Shown: positions 1 to 7,387 of the stretch, piece by piece
Position numbering within the stretch: the first letter of the stretch is position 1
Layout: each line of letters begins with the position of its first letter
Source: Pseudoduganella guangdongensis
GTDB lineage: Bacteria; Pseudomonadota; Gammaproteobacteria; Burkholderiales; Burkholderiaceae_D
Assembly (NCBI RefSeq): GCF_009857475.1
Contig: NZ_WWCJ01000009.1
Location: forward strand, 62,001-126,000
Reading direction: 5' to 3'
DNA length: 64,000 bases
The notes under the pieces: model-generated
Database searches by the model: none
What the model was told of the DNA's origin: nothing
What the model saw: the letters and a program-made list of their open reading frames with translations, nothing else
Position numbers and translations under genes: made by a program

Positions 1-708
1 GGCGAGCTGCCGGCCAAAGTGTTCGGCGGCGGCGAAGCCGATGGCCTGCCGGCGCGCGGCCAGCTCGGCCTGCGCCTGCGCGCGCTGAAGGACTCGGGCC
101 GGCTCGAATTGCATACGGGTTTCCACATCCGCGCCATCGCGCCCGAGGGCGCTGCGTTGCGCGTGGTGGGGGCGGATGCGGCGGGCGCCACCCGCGGCAT
201 CGAGGGCATTGAGCGCATCATCGCGGCCACCGGCGCGCGGCCCAACCTGCACCTGACGCGCGAACTGCGCGTGCGCCACGATCCCTGGCTGGAAAGCACG
301 GACGCCCTGGCGCCCCTGATCGACCCGAACGAACATAGCTGCGGCACCGTGCGCCCGCATGGCCATCGTGAACTGGCGCACCCGGAGCCCGGCTACTACG
401 CGGTGGGCGCCAAGAGTTACGGCCGCGCGCCCAACTTCCTGATGGCGACCGGCTACGAGCAAGTGCGGTCCGTGGTGGCGGCGCTGGCCGGGGACCTGGC
501 GGCGGCCGACGATGTGCAGCTGGAGCTGCCGGAAACCGGCGTTTGCAACACCCGCGTCGCCGAGGACTGTTGCGGCGGGCCGGCGCCGCAAGGCGAAGGC
601 GCCTGCTGCGCGCTGGACGCGGCGCAAAAGGCCGGCGGCGGCGCCGGCTGCGGCGGTTCGCCGTCGTGCCGGCCACGCCAGACTGCCGGGTCAGGGTGCT
701 GCGCATGA
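1..708 (+). CDS. Flavoprotein (FAD/NAD(P)-binding), C-terminal part, Cys-rich tail
   Basis: The frame is open from base 1, so the N-terminus with the first dinucleotide fold lies outside the window. The visible part contains ATGARPN, as at the end of an NAD(P)-binding domain, and a YYAVGAKSYGRAPNFLMATGYEQV block, typical of FAD-dependent oxidoreductases. The last 60 residues are unusually Cys-rich (CCGG, ACC, CGG, CC), suggesting thiol or metal/metalloid chemistry. The stop overlaps the next start as ATGA (705-708), so translation is probably coupled. Flavoproteins with such tails often lie near ArsR-type regulators; I recall this association and cannot verify it, because the upstream genes are not shown. 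The flavoprotein assignment is firm; the substrate is unknown. Confidence 0.75.
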   Translation, partial: GELPAKVFGGGEADGLPARGQLGLRLRALKDSGRLELHTGFHIRAIAPEGAALRVVGADAAGATRGIEGIERIIAATGARPNLHLTRELRVRHDPWLESTDALAPLIDPNEHSCGTVRPHGHRELAHPEPGYYAVGAKSYGRAPNFLMATGYEQVRSVVAALAGDLAAADDVQLELPETGVCNTRVAEDCCGGPAPQGEGACCALDAAQKAGGGAGCGGSPSCRPRQTAGSGCCA

Positions 709-1565
709 AGGCGGCGCTGCGCAATGCGTTCCAGCGCGGCTTCCTGCCGCTGGCGATACTGGCCAGCGTGGCCACGTTCGCCTTGGCGCGCGCAACCGGA
801 GGCGACCTGGCGCTGGCCGCTGTCGCCCCCTCAGCGGTGACCTTGCTGCTGGCGTTGCTGGCGGAGCGCGTCATGCCTTACCGTGCGCAGTGGACGCGCT
901 CGCTGGGCGATACCGGCACCGACCTGGCCAGCGCGCTGCTCCTGTTCGCCCTGGTCGACCCGCTGCTGAAGTGGCTGGCGCCCATGGCCGTTGGCGTCGA
1001 GCTGTTCCCGCTGCAGTGGCCATTCGCCTTGCAAGTGGCGCTGGCCACGCTGCTGGCGGAATTCGGCCACTACTGGTCGCACCGCCTGCACCATGCGCGG
1101 CCGGCCCTGTGGTGGCTGCATGCCCTGCACCATGGCAGCGCAAGGCTGTATGCGCTGAATAACTTCCGCATCCATCCGCTGAACTATGCGCTCAATTACT
1201 TGCTGGGCATCGTCCCGCTGTTCGCAATCGGCGCGCCGCAGGATGTGGTGCTGGCCTACTTGGCGCTGACCTTGCCGGTGCTGATGACACAGCACGCCAA
1301 CCTGCCGCTGCGCAGCGGGTGGCTGAACTACGTCTTCAGCACCAACGAGGTGCACCGCTGGCACCATTCCGCCCGGAGCGGGGAGGGCGACAGCAACTTT
1401 GGCCGCGCGCTGGTGCTCTGGGACCAGGTGTTCGGCACCTTCCGCTACCAGGCGCAGGGCAATGACCCCGCGCGCGTCGGCCTGTACGGCGGCAGCCGCT
1501 ATCCGGCGCGCGCATCGTTTGGCGGGCAGCTGTTCTCGATGTTCACGCCAGGGTGCTGCCGGTGA
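705..1565 (+). CDS. Sterol desaturase / fatty acid hydroxylase family membrane protein
   Basis: A 286-residue integral membrane protein carrying the three histidine clusters of the fatty-acid hydroxylase superfamily: HYWSHRLHH, HALHH and HRWHH. In this family the histidines bind a diiron centre for O2-dependent hydroxylation or desaturation of lipids. Several hydrophobic segments occupy the N-terminal half and the region between the second and third clusters. The frame is open upstream to 543, but ATG 705 is chosen because it overlaps the flavoprotein stop by 4 bp. The substrate cannot be inferred. The tight arrangement suggests it works with the flavoprotein and the MFS transporter. Confidence 0.85.
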   Translation: MKAALRNAFQRGFLPLAILASVATFALARATGGDLALAAVAPSAVTLLLALLAERVMPYRAQWTRSLGDTGTDLASALLLFALVDPLLKWLAPMAVGVELFPLQWPFALQVALATLLAEFGHYWSHRLHHARPALWWLHALHHGSARLYALNNFRIHPLNYALNYLLGIVPLFAIGAPQDVVLAYLALTLPVLMTQHANLPLRSGWLNYVFSTNEVHRWHHSARSGEGDSNFGRALVLWDQVFGTFRYQAQGNDPARVGLYGGSRYPARASFGGQLFSMFTPGCCR

Positions 1566-2764
1566 GGCGCGACACCGTGCAGGTGGTGGTGCTGGGCCTG
1601 ACGCAGGTGATTTCCTGGGGCATCCTGTACTACGCCTTCGGTGTCATGGCGCCTGCCATCCAGGCCGACCTGCGCCTGTCGCCGGCCCAGTTGTACGGCG
1701 CCTTTTCCTGGGCGGTGCTGGTGGCCGGGCTGGCTTCGCTACCGGTTGGCATCGTCATCGACCGCGTCGGCGGCCGGCGCGTCATGGCGGCGGGCTCCCT
1801 GGTATCCGGCTGCGGCCTGCTGGCGCTGGCCTGGAGCAGCGGGCTGGCGGGCTACTTCGCCGCCTGGACCATCATGGGACTGGGCATGGCGATGACCTTG
1901 TACGAGGCCGCCTTCGCCACCCTGAACCGCAGCCTGCGCGAGGCTTCGCGCAAGGCGATATCCAACGTCACGCTGCTGGGCGGACTGGCCAGCACCGTGT
2001 TCTGGCCCTTGACCGCGTGGCTGCTGGGGCGGCAGGACTGGCGCTACGTGTGCATGGTGTTTGCGCTGGCTTTGCTGCTGGCCTGCCTGCCCATGCACTT
2101 GCTGCTGGATGATGGCGCGGCGCCCGCCCCGACGCCGCAGGGCAAGGACGCTGCGCAGCAGTACTCCCTGCGGCAGGCGCTGGCGCAGCCGGTGTTCTGG
2201 CTGCTGGCCAGCGTGTTCGCGGCGCACGCCTTCGTCTTTTCGGCGCTGTCGGTGCACCTGCTGCCCTTGATCGGCAAGATCGGCCACGCTGAACAGTTGG
2301 CCGTGATGCTGGCGGCGCTGATCGGGCCGATGCAGGTAGCGGGCCGGCTGATCGAACGCTTCCTGGTGGGGCGCGCCACGCCGCAAGCGGTGGGCGTGGC
2401 CACATTCGCCGGCTTGCCGGCGGCGCTGCTGGTGCTGTACCTGCAAGGCGCCAGCGCCTGGGCGGTGGCCTTGTTCTGCGTCCTGTACGGCATGACCAAC
2501 GGCGTGCTGACCATCCTGCGCGGCACCTTGCCGCAGGCGGTATTCGGCCATGCGCACTACGGCGCCATTGCCGGTGCCCTGGCCGCGCCTTCGCTCATCG
2601 CCAAGGCGGCGGCGCCCCTGTTGCTGGCCCTGGTGCTCGACGGGGGCGGCTACGACGGGCTGTTGGCAGGGCTGTTCCTGTTGTCGCTGGCGTCGTTCGG
2701 CCTTTACGTCTTTGCGGTGCGCAGCCATGCGCGCAGCAGGTGGCGGTCCTGGGTATCGATGTGA
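1562..2764 (+). CDS. MFS transporter
   Basis: About 400 residues with some 12 hydrophobic segments. It has the family's loop 2-3 signature in the form VIDRVGGRRVM and glycine-rich helices (GAFSWAVLVAG, GLGMAMTLYEAAF). GTG 1562 gives a GTGA overlap with the preceding stop, matching the coupling of the first two genes; GTG 1553 in the same frame is an alternative. The 3' end overlaps the convergent hemerythrin gene by 61 bp. Family membership is clear. It may export or import a product of the two upstream redox genes, but nothing in the sequence fixes the substrate. Confidence 0.85.
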   Translation: MRRDTVQVVVLGLTQVISWGILYYAFGVMAPAIQADLRLSPAQLYGAFSWAVLVAGLASLPVGIVIDRVGGRRVMAAGSLVSGCGLLALAWSSGLAGYFAAWTIMGLGMAMTLYEAAFATLNRSLREASRKAISNVTLLGGLASTVFWPLTAWLLGRQDWRYVCMVFALALLLACLPMHLLLDDGAAPAPTPQGKDAAQQYSLRQALAQPVFWLLASVFAAHAFVFSALSVHLLPLIGKIGHAEQLAVMLAALIGPMQVAGRLIERFLVGRATPQAVGVATFAGLPAALLVLYLQGASAWAVALFCVLYGMTNGVLTILRGTLPQAVFGHAHYGAIAGALAAPSLIAKAAAPLLLALVLDGGGYDGLLAGLFLLSLASFGLYVFAVRSHARSRWRSWVSM

Positions 2765-3096
2765 AAGGGCAGCCATTCGCGCAGGGCCGACAGGGCGCGC
2801 TGCGCCGGGACCGGGTCGTCCTGGTCCAGCGCGGCGGCGGCGTGGTGCAGGCCGGCCAGCATGCGCGCGTGCTGCTCGCGGTGCAGGTGGGCATCGGCGC
2901 AGTCGAAGCTTTCCATCAAGCGCTCTTCGAAGCGGAAATCAAGCTCGATATTGGCCACCAGTTGCGCAAAGGCGGAAGCGAACTGCTCGGGCGGCAGTGC
3001 CAGCGCGCGCACGGCCATGTCCAGCAGCCGGTCGTGCAACTGGTCCAGCGCCGTCGCGCAGTCCTGGGCGGCGTTTGATGGATGGGTCAGGCGCAT
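2704..3096 (-). CDS. Bacteriohemerythrin-like protein
   Basis: A 130-residue all-helical protein with the hemerythrin ligand pattern: LHDRL near residue 20, FRFEERLM near 55, HREQHARML near 75 and HIDTQDRHLL near the C-terminus. Hemerythrins bind O2 at a non-haem diiron site. The usual HFxxEE ligand block reads DFRFEE here, so one expected His is Asp and iron binding may differ. ATG 3096 is preceded by an AAGGA ribosome site. An FNR-type promoter lies immediately upstream. Oxygen-regulated bacteriohemerythrins are known in Pseudomonas (Anr regulon), which fits. The 3' end runs 61 bp into the convergent MFS gene. Confidence 0.8.
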   Translation of the reverse strand: MRLTHPSNAAQDCATALDQLHDRLLDMAVRALALPPEQFASAFAQLVANIELDFRFEERLMESFDCADAHLHREQHARMLAGLHHAAAALDQDDPVPAQRALSALREWLPFHIDTQDRHLLRAWLRTAKT

Positions 3097-3129
3097 GCGG
3101 TTTTCCTTCGCGTGGGGGAGTCCATCCCC

Positions 3130-3172
3130 AGTCTGCGCCCGGCGGCGCCGCCTGCTCCATGATCTGGATCAA
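3130..3172 (-). promoter_or_regulatory. FNR/Anr-type class II promoter of the hemerythrin gene
   Basis: Read on the minus strand, 3172-3159 is TTGATCCAGATCAT, one mismatch from the palindrome TTGAT-N4-ATCAA. A candidate -10 hexamer CAGACT lies 23 bp further on (3135-3130). That is class II FNR spacing (box centred near -41.5), giving a start near 3123 and a leader of about 27 nt with a Shine-Dalgarno. The Usp promoter shares the GCGCAGACTGG block at the same position. Confidence 0.7.
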
Positions 3173-3184
3173 GGCATGCTGGGA

Positions 3185-4579
3185 TCAGGCGTTGGCCAGC
3201 GGCAGGCGCACACGCACCACGGTGCCCTGGCCGTCGGGCTTGCGCGCGATCTCGATTTTGCCGTGGTGCAACTCGACGATCTCCTGCACGATGGCCAGCC
3301 CCAGCCCGTGGCCGCCCGGCACGGCGCCCGGCAGGCGGTAGTAGGGCGTGAACAGCTTGTCGATTTCCTGCTCGGGAATCGGGTGGCCGTCGTTGGCCAC
3401 TTCCAGCACGGCGCAGTTGTCCCCGCGCGCCAGGCGCACCTGGATTTCGCCCTGCGGCGCGCCATGCTGGGATGCGTTGTCGACCAGGTTTTGCAGCAGG
3501 CGCCGCAACTGGGTGGGTTCGCCCCACACCGCGCAATCCTGCCCGGCATCCAGCCAGATGCCCTGGCCGCGCCGGTCCAGCAGCGGCTCCATGGCGCCGA
3601 TCACGTCGCAGCACAGCGCTTGCAGGGACAGGCTTTGCAGCTGCACCTGGTCGCCGCCGGCGGCGATCCGGCTCAGGGTCAGCAGCTGCTCCGCCAGCTT
3701 GCTGGTGCGGCGCGCGCCGGCCATGGCCTGCTCCAGCGAGGCGTCGCGCTGCTCGGGCGTGGCGGCGCGCAGGGCGTTCTCCAGGTGCAGCTGGAGGGCG
3801 GCGATCGGGGTGCGGATTTCATGCGCGGCGGCGTTCAGGAAGCGCTGCTCGCGCTCGAAGGCGGCGCGGATGCGGTCCAGCAGGTGGTTCAACTCGGTGA
3901 CGATGGGCGCCATTTCCAGCGGCGTCTCCGGCAGCGTGAGCGGCTCCAGCGATTCCGGTTCGCGCGCGGCGATGCGGGACGCCAGCTCGGACAAGGGGCG
4001 CATATTGTGCAGGATCAGGAAATTGACGGCGGCCAGCATCAGCAGCCCGCCGATGGCGAGCGGCACCAGGATCGATTTCCCGATATCGTCCGACATCTCC
4101 TGCCGCACTTCGTCCTTCTCGGCCGCCATCACCCACACCGCGCCTGAGCGCAGGGCGAACACCTGCCAGTAGGCGCCGTCGGCGTGGTTTTCCGAGTAGC
4201 CGGCGCGCAGCGGCGCCAGCGCCTGCGACGGCGCCGAGGCCGATTTGGCCAGCAGCACGCCGTCATTGCGCCAGACCTGGAAGGCGATCTTGGTCTCGTA
4301 GCGGTGGCCGAACACTTCCGGTTCGTCGCTGGTGATGGTTTCCAGTTCGTGCGGCAGGTCGATGATGATGGGCTGGCTGACCGTGGCGTGCTCCAGCTGG
4401 CGCGCCACCAGCGACTCCAGCACGCGCGCCGAGGTGGCCAGGCGCGCGCTGAACAGTTCATCGGATTCGTGCCGCGCCACGCCGCGCGCGCCGATGCCGA
4501 TGCCGAGGAAGATCAGCAGCATGCAAATCAGGGTGGCGGCCACCAGGCGCCGCCGCGCCGAGTACAGGTGGGTGCTCAT
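3185..4579 (-). CDS. Sensor histidine kinase (QseC/TctE-like)
   Basis: A 464-residue membrane kinase. TM1 is at about 12-32, the periplasmic sensor domain at 33-167 and TM2 at 168-190, followed by a HAMP-like linker. The dimerisation/phosphoacceptor motif AAHEIRTPIA carries His253. The ATPase domain has an N box (LLQNLVDNASQHG) and a G box (GHGLGLAIVQEI). The start overlaps the stop of the response regulator as ATGA, the usual kinase/regulator coupling. It is the last gene of the seven-gene minus-strand run, so it may sense something connected with the pathway encoded upstream. The signal is unknown. Confidence 0.92.
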   Translation of the reverse strand: MSTHLYSARRRLVAATLICMLLIFLGIGIGARGVARHESDELFSARLATSARVLESLVARQLEHATVSQPIIIDLPHELETITSDEPEVFGHRYETKIAFQVWRNDGVLLAKSASAPSQALAPLRAGYSENHADGAYWQVFALRSGAVWVMAAEKDEVRQEMSDDIGKSILVPLAIGGLLMLAAVNFLILHNMRPLSELASRIAAREPESLEPLTLPETPLEMAPIVTELNHLLDRIRAAFEREQRFLNAAAHEIRTPIAALQLHLENALRAATPEQRDASLEQAMAGARRTSKLAEQLLTLSRIAAGGDQVQLQSLSLQALCCDVIGAMEPLLDRRGQGIWLDAGQDCAVWGEPTQLRRLLQNLVDNASQHGAPQGEIQVRLARGDNCAVLEVANDGHPIPEQEIDKLFTPYYRLPGAVPGGHGLGLAIVQEIVELHHGKIEIARKPDGQGTVVRVRLPLANA

Positions 4580-5241
4580 GCGGCCAGGTCGCCCATGCGG
4601 TAGCCGACGCCGCGGATGGTCTTGATGACGCTGGGCGTGATCTTGCGCCGCAGGTGGTGCACGTGCACGTCGATGGTGTTGCTTTCCGCCCCTTCGCCCC
4701 AGCCGTACAGCGATTCTTCGAGCTGGGCGCGGTTGAACACGCGCTGCGGATTTTCCGCCAGCTGCAGCAGGAGCATGAACTCCAGGCGCTGCAGCTCGAC
4801 CGGGCGGCCCTGCCAGGTGGCGCTCAGGCTTTCCGGGTTGAGCGACAGCTCGCCCAGGGTCAACTGGTTGACCTGGCGCCCGCTGCGGCGGCGCAGCAGC
4901 ACGCGCATGCGCGCCAGCAGTTCGTCCAGTTCGAACGGCTTGGTCAGGTAGTCGTCGGCGCCCAGGTCCAGGCCCTGCACCCGGTCGCGCGTCGAATCGC
5001 GCGCCGACAGCACCAGCACCGGGATCGGGTTGTCGCGCGCGCGCAGGGCCTGCAGCACGGCGGTGCCGTCCAGCGTGGGCAGGCCCAGGTCCAGCACCAG
5101 CAGGTCGAACTGGGTCAGCGCCAGGGCCTGGATGGCGGCCGGACCGTCGTCGACATGCTCCACCGTGTAGTTGGCGCGGCGCAGCGCAACCTGCAGGCCG
5201 CTGGCCAGCGAGGGATCATCTTCCACCAGCAATATTTTCAA
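4576..5241 (-). CDS. OmpR/QseB-type response regulator
   Basis: A 221-residue protein. The receiver domain has the acidic pair near 8-9, phosphoacceptor Asp51 in LVLDLGLP and the conserved Lys in DYLTKPF. The C-terminal winged helix ends in VHHLRRKI and IRGVGYRMG, typical of OmpR/PhoB DNA-binding domains. The start is TTG at 5241 (TTG AAA ATA), with AGGAG about 9 bp upstream and no better ATG. The gene begins 19 bp after the TPR gene and overlaps the kinase, so it is probably co-transcribed with the metabolic genes and may autoregulate the operon. Confidence 0.93.
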   Translation of the reverse strand: MKILLVEDDPSLASGLQVALRRANYTVEHVDDGPAAIQALALTQFDLLVLDLGLPTLDGTAVLQALRARDNPIPVLVLSARDSTRDRVQGLDLGADDYLTKPFELDELLARMRVLLRRRSGRQVNQLTLGELSLNPESLSATWQGRPVELQRLEFMLLLQLAENPQRVFNRAQLEESLYGWGEGAESNTIDVHVHHLRRKITPSVIKTIRGVGYRMGDLAA

Positions 5242-5260
5242 CGGCAGTGACTCCTATGCA

Positions 5261-5899
5261 TTACTTGCGTTTGGCGGCAATCTTCGCCAGCAGCTGCTCG
5301 ATTTCCCCGCGCCGGCCTTCATCGGCCACCTTGCGGCCCGGACGCGGCGCCGCCTGCAGCGCTTTGTTCAGGGCCCGCTCCGCTTCGGCATACTCGCCCT
5401 TGCGGAACAGGAAGTCGCCGTAGAAGTAGTTCGGGTCGATGCCGTCCGGATTGATCGCCAGGCCCTTTTTCAGGTATTCCAGTGCCTTCTTGTCGTCGCC
5501 AAAACCAATCGGCCAGCCCGGCACCTGGTAGTACAGGGAGCCCAGGCTGGTGTAGGCAGAGCCGTTCAACGCGTCCGGATTGATGGCAATCGCCTGTTCC
5601 AGCGCCTTCCTGGCGCTTTTCACGTGCGACAGCGCACCCAGGCCGCCCTTGGCGCCGGCATACGTCGATTCAATGATAGCGTACCAGATCAGCACGTCGG
5701 CACTGCCGGGATTGCCGGCGGCGGTCTTTTGCGCCTCGGCCACCAGTTGTTCGTACTGCGCTTCCTGCGCCGCAGCGGGCGTCTTGTAGCGGATCTGTTC
5801 CCATTTTTGCTGCAGGTTGCTGACGTCCTCCGGCACGCCAGCCAAGGCGATGGAGACCGGCAGCAGAAGCAGGGCGGCGAGTTTGGCGAGGGTTTTCAT
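5261..5899 (-). CDS. Secreted TPR-repeat protein
   Basis: A 212-residue protein with a cleavable signal peptide (MKTLAKLAALLLLPVSIALAG) and TPR-like helical repeats (ALEQAIAINPDALNG, ALEYLKKGLAINPDG, AERALNKALQAAP). It is predicted to be periplasmic and to mediate protein contacts. ATG 5899 is chosen over an upstream extension because AAGGAG precedes it at good spacing and the signal peptide begins there. It lies 17 bp after the SDR gene and 19 bp before the response regulator, so it links the enzyme and regulatory halves of the run. It could be a periplasmic partner of the kinase, but that is a guess. Confidence 0.75.
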   Translation of the reverse strand: MKTLAKLAALLLLPVSIALAGVPEDVSNLQQKWEQIRYKTPAAAQEAQYEQLVAEAQKTAAGNPGSADVLIWYAIIESTYAGAKGGLGALSHVKSARKALEQAIAINPDALNGSAYTSLGSLYYQVPGWPIGFGDDKKALEYLKKGLAINPDGIDPNYFYGDFLFRKGEYAEAERALNKALQAAPRPGRKVADEGRRGEIEQLLAKIAAKRK

Positions 5900-5916
5900 G
5901 GGGTTTCTCCTTGATG

Positions 5917-6711
5917 TTATTTGGGCAGGTATTGGCGGATCACGGCCAGCTGCTTGCGGATGGCGTCGTCCGGCAGGGATGGCAGCAGGCGGTTCAGCAT
6001 GACGAAAAAGCTTTCCTTGCGGCCCATGGTGGCTTGCCACGCGGTGCCGGCCAGGAAGTCGGCAAAGGCGTCGGCCACGGCTTCCGGGCTGTCTTCGGCA
6101 GTGCCAAGGGCGCTGTTCATGGCGTTTACCGCCGAACTATTGATGCTGGTGCGGGTGGCGCGCGGGGCGAAGTAGCGCACCTCGATCGCGCTGTCGGACA
6201 GCTCGCGCCGCAGCGCCTGGGAAAACCCTTTCAGGCCGGCCTTGCTGGCGCCATAGGCGGCGAAACCGGGGTAGCCGAGCAGGCCGAACACCGAGCCGAT
6301 ATTCACCACTTGCGCCGCCGGCGCCTGGTGCAGCAGCGGCAGCAGGCGGCGCGTCAGCAGCATGGGCGCCAGCAGGTTGGTATCGAGCATGGCGCGCATG
6401 GCTTCCGGCGCTTGCGTCTCGAAGCTGTGGAACTGGCTGATCCCGGCGTTGTTGACCAGCAGGTTGACGCCGCCCATGGCGCGCGCCGCCTGCTCGATGG
6501 CGTCCAGCGTGGTGGGCGCTGTCAGGTCGCCGCACACGACCTGCACCTGCGGGCCCAGTTCGGCGCGCAGGGCGGCCAGCGGCGCCGGCTGGCGGCCCAC
6601 CAGCAGCAGGGCATCGGCCTGCGGCGCCAGGCGGCGCGCGATGGCCGAGCCGATGCCGCCGCCGGCGCCGGTCAGCACGGCGCGGTATCGTTGCGGGGTG
6701 CGACGGCCCAT
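5917..6711 (-). CDS. Short-chain dehydrogenase/reductase (SDR)
   Basis: A 264-residue classical SDR. The cofactor motif TGAGGGIG is at 14-21, NNAG at 87-90, and the catalytic set is Ser140, Tyr153 and Lys157 (YGASK). Such enzymes use NAD(P)H to reduce ketones or aldehydes, or run in reverse. ATG 6711 lies 1 bp after the stop of the diiron gene, so the two are translationally linked; an in-frame ATG at 6729 is less likely. In context it probably reduces or oxidises an intermediate made by the acyl ligase, hemolysin-like and diiron proteins. Confidence 0.88.
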   Translation of the reverse strand: MGRRTPQRYRAVLTGAGGGIGSAIARRLAPQADALLLVGRQPAPLAALRAELGPQVQVVCGDLTAPTTLDAIEQAARAMGGVNLLVNNAGISQFHSFETQAPEAMRAMLDTNLLAPMLLTRRLLPLLHQAPAAQVVNIGSVFGLLGYPGFAAYGASKAGLKGFSQALRRELSDSAIEVRYFAPRATRTSINSSAVNAMNSALGTAEDSPEAVADAFADFLAGTAWQATMGRKESFFVMLNRLLPSLPDDAIRKQLAVIRQYLPK

Positions 6712-6712
6712 G

Positions 6713-7387
6713 TCACGCCGCCTGTTCAAACAGGGCGCTGCCGTGCGGCAGGCTGCGGAACACGTCGCCGTACAGCTTGTACATCATGCGCGCCACATGC
6801 AGCACGGCTTGCTGGTCTTCGGCGCGCTGCAGGCGGTTGACCAGGCCTTCAAAGAAGGCGACGTGGCCGATATCCAGGCTGCCGTGCGAATTCAGGTAGC
6901 TGAAAGCCTCCGGCGGCAGTCCCAGGGCGCCGCGCAGGGTGTCGGCGGCATGCGTGGCCAGGGCGATGCTGGTGCCTTCCAGCACATGCACCATGCCGAA
7001 GAAGCCGACCGGATTGGCGCGGTCGATCTGGTGGTAGGCGTAGGCCACCATCAGTTCGGTGCTGGCATGGGGCTGGCTGCGGCGCACCGCTTCGGCATCG
7101 CCGCCGCAGGCGGCGATGTCGTTCAGGATCCATTCCTGGTGCCCCACTTCCTCCTCGATGTACTCGGCAATGGCTTCGCGCAGCCATTCGTAGTCGGGGC
7201 CCAGGCGGCTGCCGCAGGCCATCAGCAGCGGCACGGTGTGGCGCACGTGGTGGTAGGCCTGGCCCAGGAAGGCGGTGTACTGCGCCGTGCTGGCCTGGCC
7301 GCGCAGCGCGTCCTGGATGATGGGGATGGCGAACATCTGCTGGCGTTCGGTGTCGCTGCCAGCCTTCAGGGTCTCGAAAAAGCTCAT
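6713..7387 (-). CDS. Haem-oxygenase-like diiron protein (TenA/PqqC/UndA-like fold)
   Basis: A 224-residue all-helical protein of the iron-containing redox enzyme type. Candidate metal ligands are Glu80 and His83 (EEVGHQEW, an ExxH motif), Glu137 (HVLEGTS) and His169, Asp172 and His175 (HGSLDIGH). That arrangement fits haem-oxygenase-like diiron oxidases such as UndA, which activate O2 to cleave or hydroxylate acyl or amino-acid substrates. Many relatives are labelled TenA-like by fold alone. The start overlaps the ligase stop as ATGA. Next to an acyl-activating enzyme and an SDR, an oxidative tailoring step on an acyl-derived substrate is a reasonable inference. Confidence 0.72.
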   Translation of the reverse strand: MSFFETLKAGSDTERQQMFAIPIIQDALRGQASTAQYTAFLGQAYHHVRHTVPLLMACGSRLGPDYEWLREAIAEYIEEEVGHQEWILNDIAACGGDAEAVRRSQPHASTELMVAYAYHQIDRANPVGFFGMVHVLEGTSIALATHAADTLRGALGLPPEAFSYLNSHGSLDIGHVAFFEGLVNRLQRAEDQQAVLHVARMMYKLYGDVFRSLPHGSALFEQAA

